64,000 nucleotides of DNA, taken from assembly GCA_018371855.1 (NCBI GenBank), contig JAHAKD010000001.1, positions 248,001-312,000 of the forward strand, read 5' to 3'. This stretch comes from Clostridium sp. Lineage in GTDB: Bacteria > Bacillota > Clostridia > TANB77 > CAG-508. Made by a program: the position numbers and the translations under genes. Under the pieces are notes generated by a model that was not told where the DNA came from, made no database searches, and was given only the letters and a program-made list of their open reading frames with translations. Within the stretch, counting starts at the first letter, position 1. Each line of letters starts with the position of its first letter. Below are positions 8,228 through 17,649 of this stretch, piece after piece.

Positions 8228-10057
8228 GTGAAAAAAGTAGAAATAGAGCAAATACCAATTAATAATGACTTATTAAACTTAATTACTCCACAGGGGATAG
8301 TTCTAAAATACAATAAAGTACAACTAGGGGAGATTACATCTAAACTTCAATATGTTGCAGGTTATCCTTCTACTGTAAATTTAGGCTGGCTAAGTAATTT
8401 AAAAGATATTCCAAATACTACTGTTTCTTTAACTGTTACACCAATAGAAGATGTTCAGGCTTATGTAGATGGTGTTTCAAAAGGTATTACAGCATTAAGA
8501 AATACTTTAAACTCTACACAAAATGAAGCAACAAGGCAAATGTGCGAATTTAAAATTGCTTCTGCAGAAAGAATTATCAAAGATATTACTGTAGATAATA
8601 TTCCATACATAAATCTTTCAATTATTTTCAAAACAAATGGTGAAACAGATCAAGATTTCCAAAACAATGTGAAATTAATAAAAAATAGAGTTGCAGGTAT
8701 GGGATTAAAAGCAAGAGTTCCAGCATATTTACAAAAAGAAGCTTTAAAACAATCTGCTCCATACGATACATCATATAAAGAAATAACAGATATTTCTAAT
8801 AAGACTATGAGCTTAAATGCTTTATTTTCAGGATTACCATTTAGTGGCTCTGGATTAATTGACGCAGAAGGTTATTATATTGGAGTAGATGAAAATGGCA
8901 GAATGGTAGCTCCTTCATTTTTCTTTAAAGGAAATGATAGAACAAACTCAAATATTATAATTGAAGGTTCTTCTGGCTCTGGTAAATCATTCTTAGCAAA
9001 AAAGATTATGCTAAATGAATATTTAAATGGAACAAAAATATGGATAATAGATCCAGAGTCTGAATATCGACCAATCTGTAAACTATTAGGTGGAAAATGG
9101 ATTGACTGTTCAGGTGGAGAAGGAGAATTTGTTGGAAGAATAAATCCACTTCAAATAAATCCTGTTCCTACAGCTGGCTTTGAAGATGAGGAAGAAGATA
9201 GTGAATACAATACAACAAAATCAGCATTAGCTTTGCACTTAGATTTCTTAACTACATTCTTTAAATTATATTATCCAGAAATTACATCACTTGAAATGAG
9301 CTTGCTTAACGAAACTTTGGAAGAATTATATAAAAGTTTTGGAATAAATTATGATACAGATATTACAAATTTTAAAACTATTCAATTTCCAATTATGCAA
9401 GACTTATATAGTTTATTAGAGGAAAAAGTAAAAGAAAAGAGTAATCACCAAAAAGAATATGAAGAATTAAGAGCAGCATTAAGACAAATGGCAATAGGAA
9501 ACAATAGTGAAATATTTAACGGACATACAACAATACAATTTGATTCAGATTTTATTTGCTTAGATGTATATTCTCTTCAAGGAGCAAGTGAAAACGTTAA
9601 AAGATGTCAATATTTTAATATTTTAAGATACTGCCAAGATCAATCATTTAAAGATAGAAGAGAAAGAGATTTAGTATTCTGTGATGAAGCATATTTGCTT
9701 ATTGATAAAAAAGTTCCTCAATCAATAGAATTTATGAGAAATTTTTGTAAAAGAGCAAGAAAATATGAATCTGGCTTAGTTACAATTACACAAAGTTTAG
9801 TAGATTTCTTAGCTCCAGAAGTAAAACAATACGGACAGGCTTTGCTTGATAACTCTACATATAAATTTTTCTTTGGAATAGATGGTAAAGACCTTGAAGA
9901 AGTTGTCGACTTGTATAATTTAAATACAGAAGAAAAAGCAATACTTTCACAAAAAGAAAAAGGACGTGGCTTATTCTTCGTAGGTTCAGGACATCAATTA
10001 ATAAATGTTAAACCTTTAGAATTTGAAATGCCTTATTTAGTTGGTGGTGGTAGATAA
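8228..10057 (+). CDS. VirB4-family conjugation ATPase
   Basis: This 609-residue protein is the motor ATPase of the T4SS. It opens with NDLLNLITPQGI, typical of the CD1110-type VirB4 proteins of clostridial conjugative elements. The Walker A motif GSSGSGKS is at residues 247-254, a DPESEY element follows about 25 residues later, and the Walker B region FCDEAYLL is near residue 483. It energises substrate transfer and channel assembly from the cytoplasmic face. The start is GTG behind TAGGAGGG. The M23 peptidase gene begins two bases after its stop, so the two are translationally coupled. Confidence 0.92.
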   Translation: MKKVEIEQIPINNDLLNLITPQGIVLKYNKVQLGEITSKLQYVAGYPSTVNLGWLSNLKDIPNTTVSLTVTPIEDVQAYVDGVSKGITALRNTLNSTQNEATRQMCEFKIASAERIIKDITVDNIPYINLSIIFKTNGETDQDFQNNVKLIKNRVAGMGLKARVPAYLQKEALKQSAPYDTSYKEITDISNKTMSLNALFSGLPFSGSGLIDAEGYYIGVDENGRMVAPSFFFKGNDRTNSNIIIEGSSGSGKSFLAKKIMLNEYLNGTKIWIIDPESEYRPICKLLGGKWIDCSGGEGEFVGRINPLQINPVPTAGFEDEEEDSEYNTTKSALALHLDFLTTFFKLYYPEITSLEMSLLNETLEELYKSFGINYDTDITNFKTIQFPIMQDLYSLLEEKVKEKSNHQKEYEELRAALRQMAIGNNSEIFNGHTTIQFDSDFICLDVYSLQGASENVKRCQYFNILRYCQDQSFKDRRERDLVFCDEAYLLIDKKVPQSIEFMRNFCKRARKYESGLVTITQSLVDFLAPEVKQYGQALLDNSTYKFFFGIDGKDLEEVVDLYNLNTEEKAILSQKEKGRGLFFVGSGHQLINVKPLEFEMPYLVGGGR

Positions 10058-10058
10058 T

Positions 10059-10766
10059 ATGGAAGAAAACAATGGAAATGTGTTCGATACACTTTTTAGC
10101 TTAGGTAGAAGCTTAAAAACTAAACTTATTATAGGAATATTTATGGGAGGCTTTATATTTATTATCTTCTTTGTTTTGATAATTGGTACAGCTTTTGCTT
10201 CTGATAAAGATAAAAATGAGGGTGCAGATTCAAGTGGAAATGAATATTCAGATACTGATAATACTTCTGGAAGTTCAGAAGTAGGAGAAATTATAAATCA
10301 AGATGGATTAAGTTGGATAGGAAGCGACCATACATTTTGTTCACCTGTTCAAACACTAACTGGTATAGGTTCAGGATTTGGTAAAAAAGGTTCGGCATGG
10401 AGTTTAGGGTATCACACAGGACTTGATTTATTTGGAAATCCTAGAACGAATATAGTAGCTGTATATCCTGGAAAAGTAGTACAAGCAATAAATGCAGGAA
10501 GCTATGGAAATCATGTTGTAATAGAACATAATTATAATGGATTTAAGTTTTATACTTTATATGCACACATGACAGCAGGTTCTCTTAAAGTCAAAACAGG
10601 TCAAGAAGTCCAACAAGGGCAAGTTTTAGGAGTAATTGGTCAAACAGGTAATGCTTTTGGTATTCATTGTCATTTTGAAGTAAGATACCCACAAAATGCT
10701 TTTCAATCTTCTTCACTTCATGATCCTATATCAGAACTATATAATGGTGGAATAAAAAATAGATAG
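10059..10766 (+). CDS. Membrane-anchored M23 peptidase of the conjugation apparatus
   Basis: This is a 235-residue protein with one membrane helix at about residues 21-45, a Ser/Asp-rich linker and a LytM/lysostaphin-type M23 domain. The zinc ligands are visible: H and D in HTGLDLFG (near residue 118), YAHM, and the final H-x-H in HCHFEV (near residue 202). It should cut peptide cross-links so the channel can pass the wall. Related clostridial elements commonly carry an NlpC/P60-plus-transglycosylase protein here, so this is a substitution. A GTG at 10041 would add six residues, but ATG 10059 directly follows the VirB4 stop. Confidence 0.85.
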   Translation: MEENNGNVFDTLFSLGRSLKTKLIIGIFMGGFIFIIFFVLIIGTAFASDKDKNEGADSSGNEYSDTDNTSGSSEVGEIINQDGLSWIGSDHTFCSPVQTLTGIGSGFGKKGSAWSLGYHTGLDLFGNPRTNIVAVYPGKVVQAINAGSYGNHVVIEHNYNGFKFYTLYAHMTAGSLKVKTGQEVQQGQVLGVIGQTGNAFGIHCHFEVRYPQNAFQSSSLHDPISELYNGGIKNR

Positions 10767-10782
10767 AAAGGAGGATTTTAAA

Positions 10783-11241
10783 TTGGATAAAAAAGATTTA
10801 AAAAAGCAATTAATTATATTAAGTATTATTTTAGTAATAGTAATAGGTGTAGCAATATTTGTAAATGTAGCTTTAAATAATAAAGAACAAAACACAAATA
10901 CTAATACTGTTACGGATTTAAATGGAAATCAAACAAGTATGCAAGATGTTAAGATAAATGGATATACAAAAGAACAAATAGAAAACATGAAACCATTGCT
11001 TAATACAGACGCATATCAAAAATATATGGAAACATTTAATGCGATAGAAAATGGCTCAATTCCTTATCAAGAAAATTTTAAATTAGATATTGATGAGCAA
11101 GAAAATACGACTGACAATAATATTGTAGACAATACAACTTCAGGCATAAATGAAGCAGAGCAAAATGGAGATTACTCATTTCTAACTATAAATGGTGAAC
11201 AAACTGATATAAAAGTTTATGACAATGTAGAAGGAGATTAA
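10783..11241 (+). CDS. Single-pass membrane protein, T4SS operon
   Basis: This is a 152-residue protein with a basic N-terminus, one membrane helix (about residues 9-30) and a polar exterior rich in N, T and Q. I do not recognise a family. Small single-pass proteins after the wall hydrolase are common in these operons and often belong to the channel. It starts with TTG; AGGAGG six bases upstream supports that choice. The next gene begins two bases after its stop. Confidence 0.6.
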   Translation: MDKKDLKKQLIILSIILVIVIGVAIFVNVALNNKEQNTNTNTVTDLNGNQTSMQDVKINGYTKEQIENMKPLLNTDAYQKYMETFNAIENGSIPYQENFKLDIDEQENTTDNNIVDNTTSGINEAEQNGDYSFLTINGEQTDIKVYDNVEGD

Positions 11242-11242
11242 T

Positions 11243-11524
11243 ATGCTGGAAATTTTAACAAATATTTTAAATGTAATTTTAAAATTCAAGATACTAGAAG
11301 CCATTATACCTTTAATTTTATTAATGATTATTGTATGGCTTTTAGGTGGTAATAGAAATATTATATTAGGACTATTATTTAATACAATTTTTGGATTTAT
11401 ATTTTTAATACTTTTAAGATTAATTGGATTTATAACAGTTATAACCTCTATTGATGTAATAATAGTATCTATTGGAGGAATAATTGGAATTATTTATATT
11501 TTAGTTAAAAGTATTATATTTTAA
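11243..11524 (+). CDS. Small polytopic membrane protein
   Basis: This is a 93-residue protein that is almost entirely hydrophobic, with three probable membrane helices (about 18-35, 41-62 and 68-90). There is no family match I can support. It sits in tight linkage in the T4SS operon and is probably a membrane part or stabiliser of the channel. Confidence 0.55.
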   Translation: MLEILTNILNVILKFKILEAIIPLILLMIIVWLLGGNRNIILGLLFNTIFGFIFLILLRLIGFITVITSIDVIIVSIGGIIGIIYILVKSIIF

Positions 11525-11550
11525 AAAAAGGAAGGAGAGAAATATAGGAA

Positions 11551-12681
11551 ATGAAAAGAAATTTTAAAAGTTTAGTGATAGTTACAAGTCTAACAGTAGT
11601 TAGCATGGGAATTATCGCATTAAATAATATTAGTCTTGCATTTACAGAAAATCAATTAGAACTTAATGGAGATACATTAAAAAGAAGTTTCTTTGTAGAA
11701 TCAGATGATGAAATAAATTTTAAAACATTTATAAATTCAGATAATAACAAGACATACCAAGATGAAGAAGGAAACACTTATACCATTCATGATGTAATAG
11801 CAACGGAAAGTGATACTAACGCTAAAGAAGTAAGTGATACAAAAACATTAAATAATCTTACTACAAATGACCAAACAGCAATTTTAAATCAAGCAGGAGA
11901 TACGTTAATCTATGATAAAGACGGATTTTTTGGAACTTTAAACTATAGTAATATGGATATTCAAGAAATAGACACAGGCACTTACGAAAGATTATTGTCA
12001 TTAAATATTCCTTTTTCAGGATATTCTAAAAATGATTTAAATAATATATCAAAAACTATAACAAGGAACGGAAGAAATTGGACTTTAATTAATGTAGACT
12101 GGACTCCAGATAGTATGCAAAATGTAGATGGAAGTCAAGTTCCTGTAACATATTCAGGAACTATGCATTATCAAACTGTAGGTGTATTTTCAAATCCAAA
12201 ACAATATAATGTAACAATAACTTATACAGGAACAGTAAATAAAGAGAATCCAGATTATATTTATACAGCAACTTATAAAAAAGAAATGCCTGTAGAAGCA
12301 CCTGTAGAAGAAAAAACAAATTATACACCTATAATAATTACTCTATCAGGTGCAGGAGTTGTACTATTAATAATCTTATTATACTTCTTATCAAGAAATG
12401 CTAAAATTTATAGTAAAAATGCTAATGGAAACTATGAATTAGTAAAGAAAGTACATATTAGTAGTAATAATCCTAAAATAGATCTATCATCTCTATCTAG
12501 TTGCACTAGCAAAGTTTCAAATGGTGTAATTTATATAAGTAATTCACCATCGAACTTATATAAAGTTTCTTTAAAAGATTCACTTTTCAATAAAGTTTCT
12601 GGAAAAGATTTAGAAATTAAACTAACTAATATTTCTAAAAAAATAAGAATTGTAAATAAAAATATTGAATTTAAAATTTAA
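11551..12681 (+). CDS. Exported membrane protein with cytoplasmic tail
   Basis: This is a 376-residue protein. It has a signal peptide (1-30, ending SLA), an external domain of about 225 residues that reads as beta-rich (for example PVTYSGTMHYQTVGVF), a membrane helix near 259-281 and a basic cytoplasmic tail of about 95 residues. This type I layout would connect the outside to the cytoplasmic side of the mating channel. I cannot assign a family. GGAAGGAGAG precedes the ATG. Confidence 0.6.
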   Translation: MKRNFKSLVIVTSLTVVSMGIIALNNISLAFTENQLELNGDTLKRSFFVESDDEINFKTFINSDNNKTYQDEEGNTYTIHDVIATESDTNAKEVSDTKTLNNLTTNDQTAILNQAGDTLIYDKDGFFGTLNYSNMDIQEIDTGTYERLLSLNIPFSGYSKNDLNNISKTITRNGRNWTLINVDWTPDSMQNVDGSQVPVTYSGTMHYQTVGVFSNPKQYNVTITYTGTVNKENPDYIYTATYKKEMPVEAPVEEKTNYTPIIITLSGAGVVLLIILLYFLSRNAKIYSKNANGNYELVKKVHISSNNPKIDLSSLSSCTSKVSNGVIYISNSPSNLYKVSLKDSLFNKVSGKDLEIKLTNISKKIRIVNKNIEFKI

Positions 12682-12703
12682 TTGCTTAGAGGTGAATATA
12701 GTT

Positions 12704-13027
12704 ATGGATTATCTAGAAGAAAAGAAAGATAATAATTTTATGAATCTAGTTGAATTATTACATTACTTATATATTGACGCAAATAACTTAGCAACTCCAG
12801 AAACAGAAAAAGAATTATCAGAAGAAGCAAAATTTAATCCTCTTGTATTAGAATATAAACTTGCTAGAGTTTACTACGAAAATGATCCAAAAGGATTAAA
12901 TGATTATAAGAAACAAATGATAGACAGATTTTCAGCTAATGAATATATTCAAGCAACAAGAATTTTCAGTTTAACTTATTTAGATAAATATTCAGAAAAT
13001 TTTACTGATGATGAATTAGAAGTTTAG
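12704..13027 (+). CDS. Small acidic soluble protein
   Basis: This is a 107-residue helical protein with no known family. It begins MDYLEEKKDNNFMNLVELLH and ends FTDDELEV, a weak version of the acidic tails found on other proteins of this element. An upstream in-frame ATG at 12665 lies inside the previous gene; AGAGGTG at 12688-12694 fixes the start at 12704. Confidence 0.55.
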   Translation: MDYLEEKKDNNFMNLVELLHYLYIDANNLATPETEKELSEEAKFNPLVLEYKLARVYYENDPKGLNDYKKQMIDRFSANEYIQATRIFSLTYLDKYSENFTDDELEV

Positions 13028-13047
13028 GGGAAAGGAGAGAACAGCAA

Positions 13048-13341
13048 ATGAAAAAATATTATTATAACATAAAAGATACTTATATAAAATTTTGGAAAAA
13101 TACTAATAATAAATTTTATGATTTAGAACTATATGATAAAAACTTCATAAGATTTTACAACGGTAAAATAAAATTTTCTCCATTACCGGTTCCTTTAACT
13201 AATAAAATCTGTATTAATAAAATTCTAAAAGAAATTTTAGCATACTTAAATATTTCTAAAGATGAATTTAAAAATATCGTTGAGATAAAAAATAAAGAAA
13301 CAATAGATAAATTAGAAAATATTGAAGTTAGAATTGAATAA
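13048..13341 (+). CDS. Hypothetical small protein
   Basis: This is a 97-residue basic protein rich in Y, K and N, without membrane segments or recognisable motifs. It is the last gene of the T4SS operon that starts at 8228. AAAGGAGAG precedes the ATG, and a strong terminator follows. Confidence 0.5.
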   Translation: MKKYYYNIKDTYIKFWKNTNNKFYDLELYDKNFIRFYNGKIKFSPLPVPLTNKICINKILKEILAYLNISKDEFKNIVEIKNKETIDKLENIEVRIE

Positions 13342-13353
13342 TTGTAAATGAAA

Positions 13354-13384
13354 GCAACTATTGAACTATATAGTTGCTTTTTTA
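13354..13384 (+). terminator. Intrinsic terminator, GCAACTATTGAA family
   Basis: An 8-bp perfect stem, GCAACTAT/ATAGTTGC, is followed by six T. It ends the VirB4 operon and shares its left arm with the terminators at 6652 and 24961. Confidence 0.85.
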
Positions 13385-13391
13385 AAAAAAC

Positions 13392-13415
13392 GACGCACGA
13401 GAATCAATTTTAAGC
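13392..13415 (+). repeat. 24-bp GC-rich motif, copy A
   Basis: GACGCACGAGAATC followed by AATTTTAAGC. The identical 24 bases occur at 33397-33420, and an inverted copy with one change is at 34161-34184. The GC-rich half stands out strongly here. This copy lies between the T4SS operon and the acidic-tail gene cluster. Confidence 0.85.
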
Positions 13416-13458
13416 GATTTTAAATAATAAGCAATATAAGTTTAAGGGGGAAATTAAA

Positions 13459-14529
13459 ATGAATAAAAAAGATTTAAACAGATATTATGAATTTATAAAT
13501 AAATATGAAGCTTATACCAAGAATAGACTAAAAAGTTTTAGTTCTAAAGATGAGGAAGAAGGATTTTTAAAATTTATAGATGAGATGAAAAAAAATAGTG
13601 AAACTATAAAAGAAGAATGTTTTAATCATTTTTTAAACATGGCAAATATTGATGAAGATAAAATAATGAAAGCATTTAGATTTGATAGTAGATTTGGAGA
13701 TGTCTTTATTAGTGAAGATAACATATATGGAAAAGCAAAAGATATAATTGATTATTTTGAAAATGAATTTGCTCATTCTGCTGAATATTTTAATGAAGAA
13801 GATGAAGAAGAAAAAGAAAATTTTGAAAATATGTTAAAAGAAACTATTGAAGAATTAAAAAATACAAAAGAAAAATATGTTGTAATGGGTATTCACCCAA
13901 TGGACGGACAATTCCATATTTTAGATACAGAAGAAGAGCTATACGAATTAATCTCACTTGCAAAAGAAGCACAAGATGAAATAAATAAAACTATGGAAAA
14001 GGAAGAATTTCATATTGTAAATAGAAAAGATGAAGAACATTACTTTAGAATAGATCTAAAAGATAATTCTAGTTGTTATGTAGCAATTACAGATGATATT
14101 GAATCTATTGCAAGACAAGATGTAATTAGTGAAGCTCTAAATGATAACCTAATTACAGAAGGCGAATTAGATAACATAGCAGAAATATCAGCTATTGCAA
14201 AAACAGAATTTGAATGTATGAAAAGTCATAATAGAAATTATCCATGTACTACTTATAAAGACTTATTAAATAGAATTTTAGGTGATTGTAATGTAGGAAT
14301 AAATAGTAAAGAAGCAAGAGATAAGATTGATGAAAATACAAAGAATTTGGATAAAAAAGAAACTATAAATTCTTTAGAAATTAATGAAATAAAATTATAT
14401 ATTTTAGGATTAGGCGATGAACAATTTTATGTAACAAGAAATTCTAATGAAGTATTTAATAAAGCACAATTACTTGATAGTATCGAACAGGAAAAATCAA
14501 GAGAAAGTGAAGAGGAGGAAGAAATTTAA
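13459..14529 (+). CDS. Acidic-tail conjugative-element protein A
   Basis: This is a 356-residue soluble, very acidic protein. Its N-terminal half is helical and coiled-coil-like. A compact middle part near residues 139-168 (VVMGIHPMDGQFHILDTEEE) looks like a small alpha/beta module, and a similar strand pattern recurs near residues 180-200. It ends ESEEEEEI. I do not recognise the family; large multi-module proteins of this kind in conjugative elements have been called polyvalent proteins. It opens an operon of four genes behind AAGGGGGA. The next gene starts one base after its stop. Confidence 0.65.
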   Translation: MNKKDLNRYYEFINKYEAYTKNRLKSFSSKDEEEGFLKFIDEMKKNSETIKEECFNHFLNMANIDEDKIMKAFRFDSRFGDVFISEDNIYGKAKDIIDYFENEFAHSAEYFNEEDEEEKENFENMLKETIEELKNTKEKYVVMGIHPMDGQFHILDTEEELYELISLAKEAQDEINKTMEKEEFHIVNRKDEEHYFRIDLKDNSSCYVAITDDIESIARQDVISEALNDNLITEGELDNIAEISAIAKTEFECMKSHNRNYPCTTYKDLLNRILGDCNVGINSKEARDKIDENTKNLDKKETINSLEINEIKLYILGLGDEQFYVTRNSNEVFNKAQLLDSIEQEKSRESEEEEEI

Positions 14530-14530
14530 G

Positions 14531-15757
14531 ATGAATAATAATATTAAATTAGAAGAAGGAAAAATTTATAAAGGTGAAAATGGAATTAATTATTTTGTTA
14601 TACAAAGTAGAAAAAATATAGCATTACTAAAAGCAGATGAATACGTTATAGCCAATGGAACAATGCAAGATAATAATACAAATGAAATTTCATGGAATTA
14701 TGGAAGTTACTATAATAATTTACTTAGTGGAACATTAAAATTTAATGATATTGCACTATCTGAACAAGAAAAAATTCAAGACTTAAAACAAGGATTAAAT
14801 GAAGTTGATAATTATACTCTATTTTCTAGTGTAGTTGAACATATTCAAAATAAAGATAAATACATAATAACAGATAATGATTTAATAAAATTAAGAAATC
14901 TTTATGAATTTGAAGCAGAGGAAGATATTAAATCATTAATACCTGATAACATAAAGAATACGGAGCATGAATTAAATTTTGATAATATAAAAAAAGAAAT
15001 AATAGATTATTTAAAGGAAATGGATATAGATCTAAATAAAATTCCAGAAAAAAAGATTGAAGAAATGGCAGAAGATGTATTTAAATATAGCATTGATACA
15101 AATGATACTCCAAGTAATCTTATTTGGGCAGTTGATTATTTTAGAGAAGATATAGACAAGTTAAAAGAAGAAAAGAAACAAAACAAAAGCTATTTACCAT
15201 ATATTATAGAAAAAAGTAAAGATATTTCTTTAGTTAAATATTTATCAAAAGAAACTCTATATTCTGTTGAAATTCAAAATAAAGACATTGGTATGTCTAT
15301 ATATATGGGAACAGATTTTAATAAAGCAAAAGAAATTTACGAAAAGGAAAAATTATTTATGAATATTCAAAAAGCTTCTAATAATATCTTGAATAATGCT
15401 GATGTAGAAGTCTATCGAGAAAAACTAAATAAAGCTGTAATTGGAACTAATTTTTTATTAGGAAGAAAATCTACATTAATAGAATATTTACAAAATGAGT
15501 TATCAAATGCTGATAAAGATTTTTATGAATATAACAATAATGAAAAAGAAGATTTTAAACAAAAAACCGAAAAAATCTTAAATGAATTAAAACAAGAAAA
15601 AAATTCTTTAGAACCTATGTATTTATATGTAAATCCTATAAATAAAAATTATGAAATAGCAAATTCCGAACAAACAATAAATAAATTAAATGAATTGAAT
15701 ACCAAAGTAAATGAATATACAAACGAATCAGAGGAAAGTGAGGAAGATGAACTATGA
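14531..15757 (+). CDS. Acidic-tail conjugative-element protein B
   Basis: This is a 408-residue soluble protein. Residues from about 65 to 215 are clearly paralogous to the whole of the protein at 26521: both have a NEVDN-TL-S-x-x-EH segment and then a helix rich in D and E. A block around IDLNKIPEKKIEEMAEDVF matches IDPTLIPNDKLENIYDDIL in the other. The C-terminal part is coiled-coil-like. It ends NESEESEEDEL. An in-frame ATG at 14447 lies inside the previous gene; GAGGAGGA just upstream fixes ATG 14531. Its stop overlaps the next start as ATGA. Confidence 0.65.
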   Translation: MNNNIKLEEGKIYKGENGINYFVIQSRKNIALLKADEYVIANGTMQDNNTNEISWNYGSYYNNLLSGTLKFNDIALSEQEKIQDLKQGLNEVDNYTLFSSVVEHIQNKDKYIITDNDLIKLRNLYEFEAEEDIKSLIPDNIKNTEHELNFDNIKKEIIDYLKEMDIDLNKIPEKKIEEMAEDVFKYSIDTNDTPSNLIWAVDYFREDIDKLKEEKKQNKSYLPYIIEKSKDISLVKYLSKETLYSVEIQNKDIGMSIYMGTDFNKAKEIYEKEKLFMNIQKASNNILNNADVEVYREKLNKAVIGTNFLLGRKSTLIEYLQNELSNADKDFYEYNNNEKEDFKQKTEKILNELKQEKNSLEPMYLYVNPINKNYEIANSEQTINKLNELNTKVNEYTNESEESEEDEL

Positions 15758-16986
15758 ACATAAAAATAGGAAAATTTAATTTTATTAACAATAGAGAAAA
15801 TAGAATATTCTTAAGTGGATATAACATTGATGAACGATTATTTAATTATTTCTATTTAGATGGAAAAGAAGATACCCTTTATGTAAGTTCAAGAGATAAT
15901 TTTGATAAAATAAATGATTTTAAATATAATAATTATTCAGAATTTGACTTAGAAAGAAAATTATCAAAGAATTTTCTTGTTCTTGACTATAATATGGAAA
16001 TAAAAAATGCTGTAAATAGATTTATAAATGATAAAGCTAGACAAATTTATAGAACAGAATCATATTCACGTTATAAGTTATACAAAGATATTTCTTTAAG
16101 TGAAATACTTTCAGTAGATAAAAATTCTAAATTTTCTTTAAGACATACTTACGATTCTTATATAGATGTAGAAGATAATAAAATAATAGTAGATGGAATA
16201 AAATTAGATCCTTACACACAAGTCATTTTAAATTTAGAAGATTTTTATAAAAATGGAAGATTTAATAATGAAATAAAAGCAACTTTAATAAAATTAGAAT
16301 TGCAAGATAATATAGCTCCTAAATTCGTTTCAACTTTAATTGAAATTAATAGTTTTTTACAAAATAAAAATTCTGTAAATATATTATTTAATGATTGTGA
16401 AAAAGCTAAAATCGAACCTAGTTGTGGATCGTTTCTATATTTTGGGCATAATTATATAGAATTATCATTAACAGAAAAAACATGTAATTCATTGAAAAAA
16501 ACAAACTCTAATATTAATCCAAATAATTTAAAATTAGGAGATTTACAGGGTTTATCTTATGGTAAAGAAGTATTAAATATTGAATCAAAAAATTTAAAAA
16601 ATATTGTAAATCAAATAGTTATTTCTCCTAAAGATAAATTATTCTATAGATTAGATGTATTAGAAAAAAATATAAATGAAGATTATAGTAATATTTATAA
16701 TGAAAATATAAATCTAAATTTACCATCTGATTTAAAAACACTTAAAAACTTAGATGAATTAGAAAGTATAACTTATGGTACAGGAGTTAAAGAAATAGAT
16801 AATAAAATAAGTGATTTATCAAAAAAACTATATGACATAAATATTATTAGAAATACTAATAATGTCGAAGAATTTAATTATGCAATAAAAGATTTAAATG
16901 ATTATGAACTAAATTCTATTGCAAATATAAAATCGTACATAATTTCTAATGAGGAAAGTGAAGAAACAGAGGAAGATGAATTATGA
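15754..16986 (+). CDS. Acidic-tail conjugative-element protein C
   Basis: This is a 410-residue soluble protein rich in N, D, K and Y with no membrane segment. A middle stretch (about residues 205-270) with SFLYFGHNYIELSLTEKTC reads as a beta-rich domain and is followed by a helical region. It ends SEETEEDEL. No family was recognised. The start overlaps the previous stop (ATGA), and the codons for that tail, GAGGAAGATGAACT, also supply its ribosome site. Confidence 0.6.
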   Translation: MNIKIGKFNFINNRENRIFLSGYNIDERLFNYFYLDGKEDTLYVSSRDNFDKINDFKYNNYSEFDLERKLSKNFLVLDYNMEIKNAVNRFINDKARQIYRTESYSRYKLYKDISLSEILSVDKNSKFSLRHTYDSYIDVEDNKIIVDGIKLDPYTQVILNLEDFYKNGRFNNEIKATLIKLELQDNIAPKFVSTLIEINSFLQNKNSVNILFNDCEKAKIEPSCGSFLYFGHNYIELSLTEKTCNSLKKTNSNINPNNLKLGDLQGLSYGKEVLNIESKNLKNIVNQIVISPKDKLFYRLDVLEKNINEDYSNIYNENINLNLPSDLKTLKNLDELESITYGTGVKEIDNKISDLSKKLYDINIIRNTNNVEEFNYAIKDLNDYELNSIANIKSYIISNEESEETEEDEL

Positions 16987-17255
16987 TTTTCAAAACAAAT
17001 GATTATGAAAAATTTCTATTAAAACTTTCTGAAATCTTAAATTTTAATTATGATAAAGAAACAAATTTAGAACTCTCTAAAAGAATATATAAAAGAGCTA
17101 AACTTATTGGGATAATAAGAAAAAATGATCTTAAATGTAAAATATATGAAATAAAAATGAATAATAAAAATATTTCTATTTCAATATATCAATATGAAAA
17201 TAACATTAAATATTATACTTTAAAATTGAATGATACTTTATTTAAAAACAATTAA
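16983..17255 (+). CDS. Small hypothetical protein, last gene of the first acidic-tail operon
   Basis: This is a 90-residue basic protein. It is coupled to the previous gene by an ATGA overlap. Unlike its neighbours it ends LFKNN, without the acidic tail. The alternating pattern (IYEIKMNNKNISISIYQYEN) suggests a small beta-sheet protein. Function is unknown. Confidence 0.5.
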   Translation: MIFKTNDYEKFLLKLSEILNFNYDKETNLELSKRIYKRAKLIGIIRKNDLKCKIYEIKMNNKNISISIYQYENNIKYYTLKLNDTLFKNN

Positions 17256-17263
17256 AATTTCTT

Positions 17264-17353
17264 TTTAAATATTTAAAACATTTTAATTAAATAAAACAAT
17301 GCAATATTTTTGAAATATTTTTATCAAAAACTACGTTTTTTTATCTATATAAT
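17264..17353 (+). promoter_or_regulatory. Conserved element promoter, copy 3
   Basis: The palindrome TTTAAATATTTAAA is at 17264 and TGCAATATTTTTGAA (right half decayed) is at 17300. The ACGTTTTTT block precedes TATAAT at 17348-17353. Spacing is one base longer than in copies 1, 2 and 4. It drives the small gene pair at 17393 and 17650. Confidence 0.65.
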
Positions 17354-17392
17354 TTTATTATTAAAATAAAAAAGTAAAGGAGAGATTTAGTT

Positions 17393-17647
17393 ATGGAAAA
17401 TGAACAAAAAAGAAGTAAATTTATTGAAATTGCAAATAGGAGAGTAGGAGATATATTACATAAAGTAAATAATTTAAAACCTCTTGCAAATACTACTAGT
17501 TATTCTTATACTCAAAAAGATGTAGATAAAATATTTGGAGCTATTGAAAATGCAGTAGCAAATGTAAAAGAATCTTTTAAACCAAAAGATAATAAAAAAG
17601 AAGATGTATTTGATTTATTAAGTGATGACGAAGAAAGTGAGGATTAA
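17393..17647 (+). CDS. Small conjugative-element protein (acidic end)
   Basis: This is an 84-residue helical protein. The pattern RSKFIEIANRRVGDILHKV, then N-x-x-x-Y-x-YTQKDVDKIFGAIE, is one I know from many small orphan proteins of Bacillota conjugative elements; their function is unknown. It ends DDEESED, related to but not identical with the shared tail. AAAGGAGAG precedes the ATG. SpoVG follows two bases after its stop. Confidence 0.65.
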   Translation: MENEQKRSKFIEIANRRVGDILHKVNNLKPLANTTSYSYTQKDVDKIFGAIENAVANVKESFKPKDNKKEDVFDLLSDDEESED

Positions 17648-17649
17648 AT

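Noticed and set aside
15738..15757. Acidic tails as mere by-products of the next gene's ribosome site
   Set aside because: This holds for some overlaps (GAGGAAGATGA before ATG) but not for tails followed by terminators or written with other codons, such as at 22646, 7994 and 30231. Kept only as a partial explanation.
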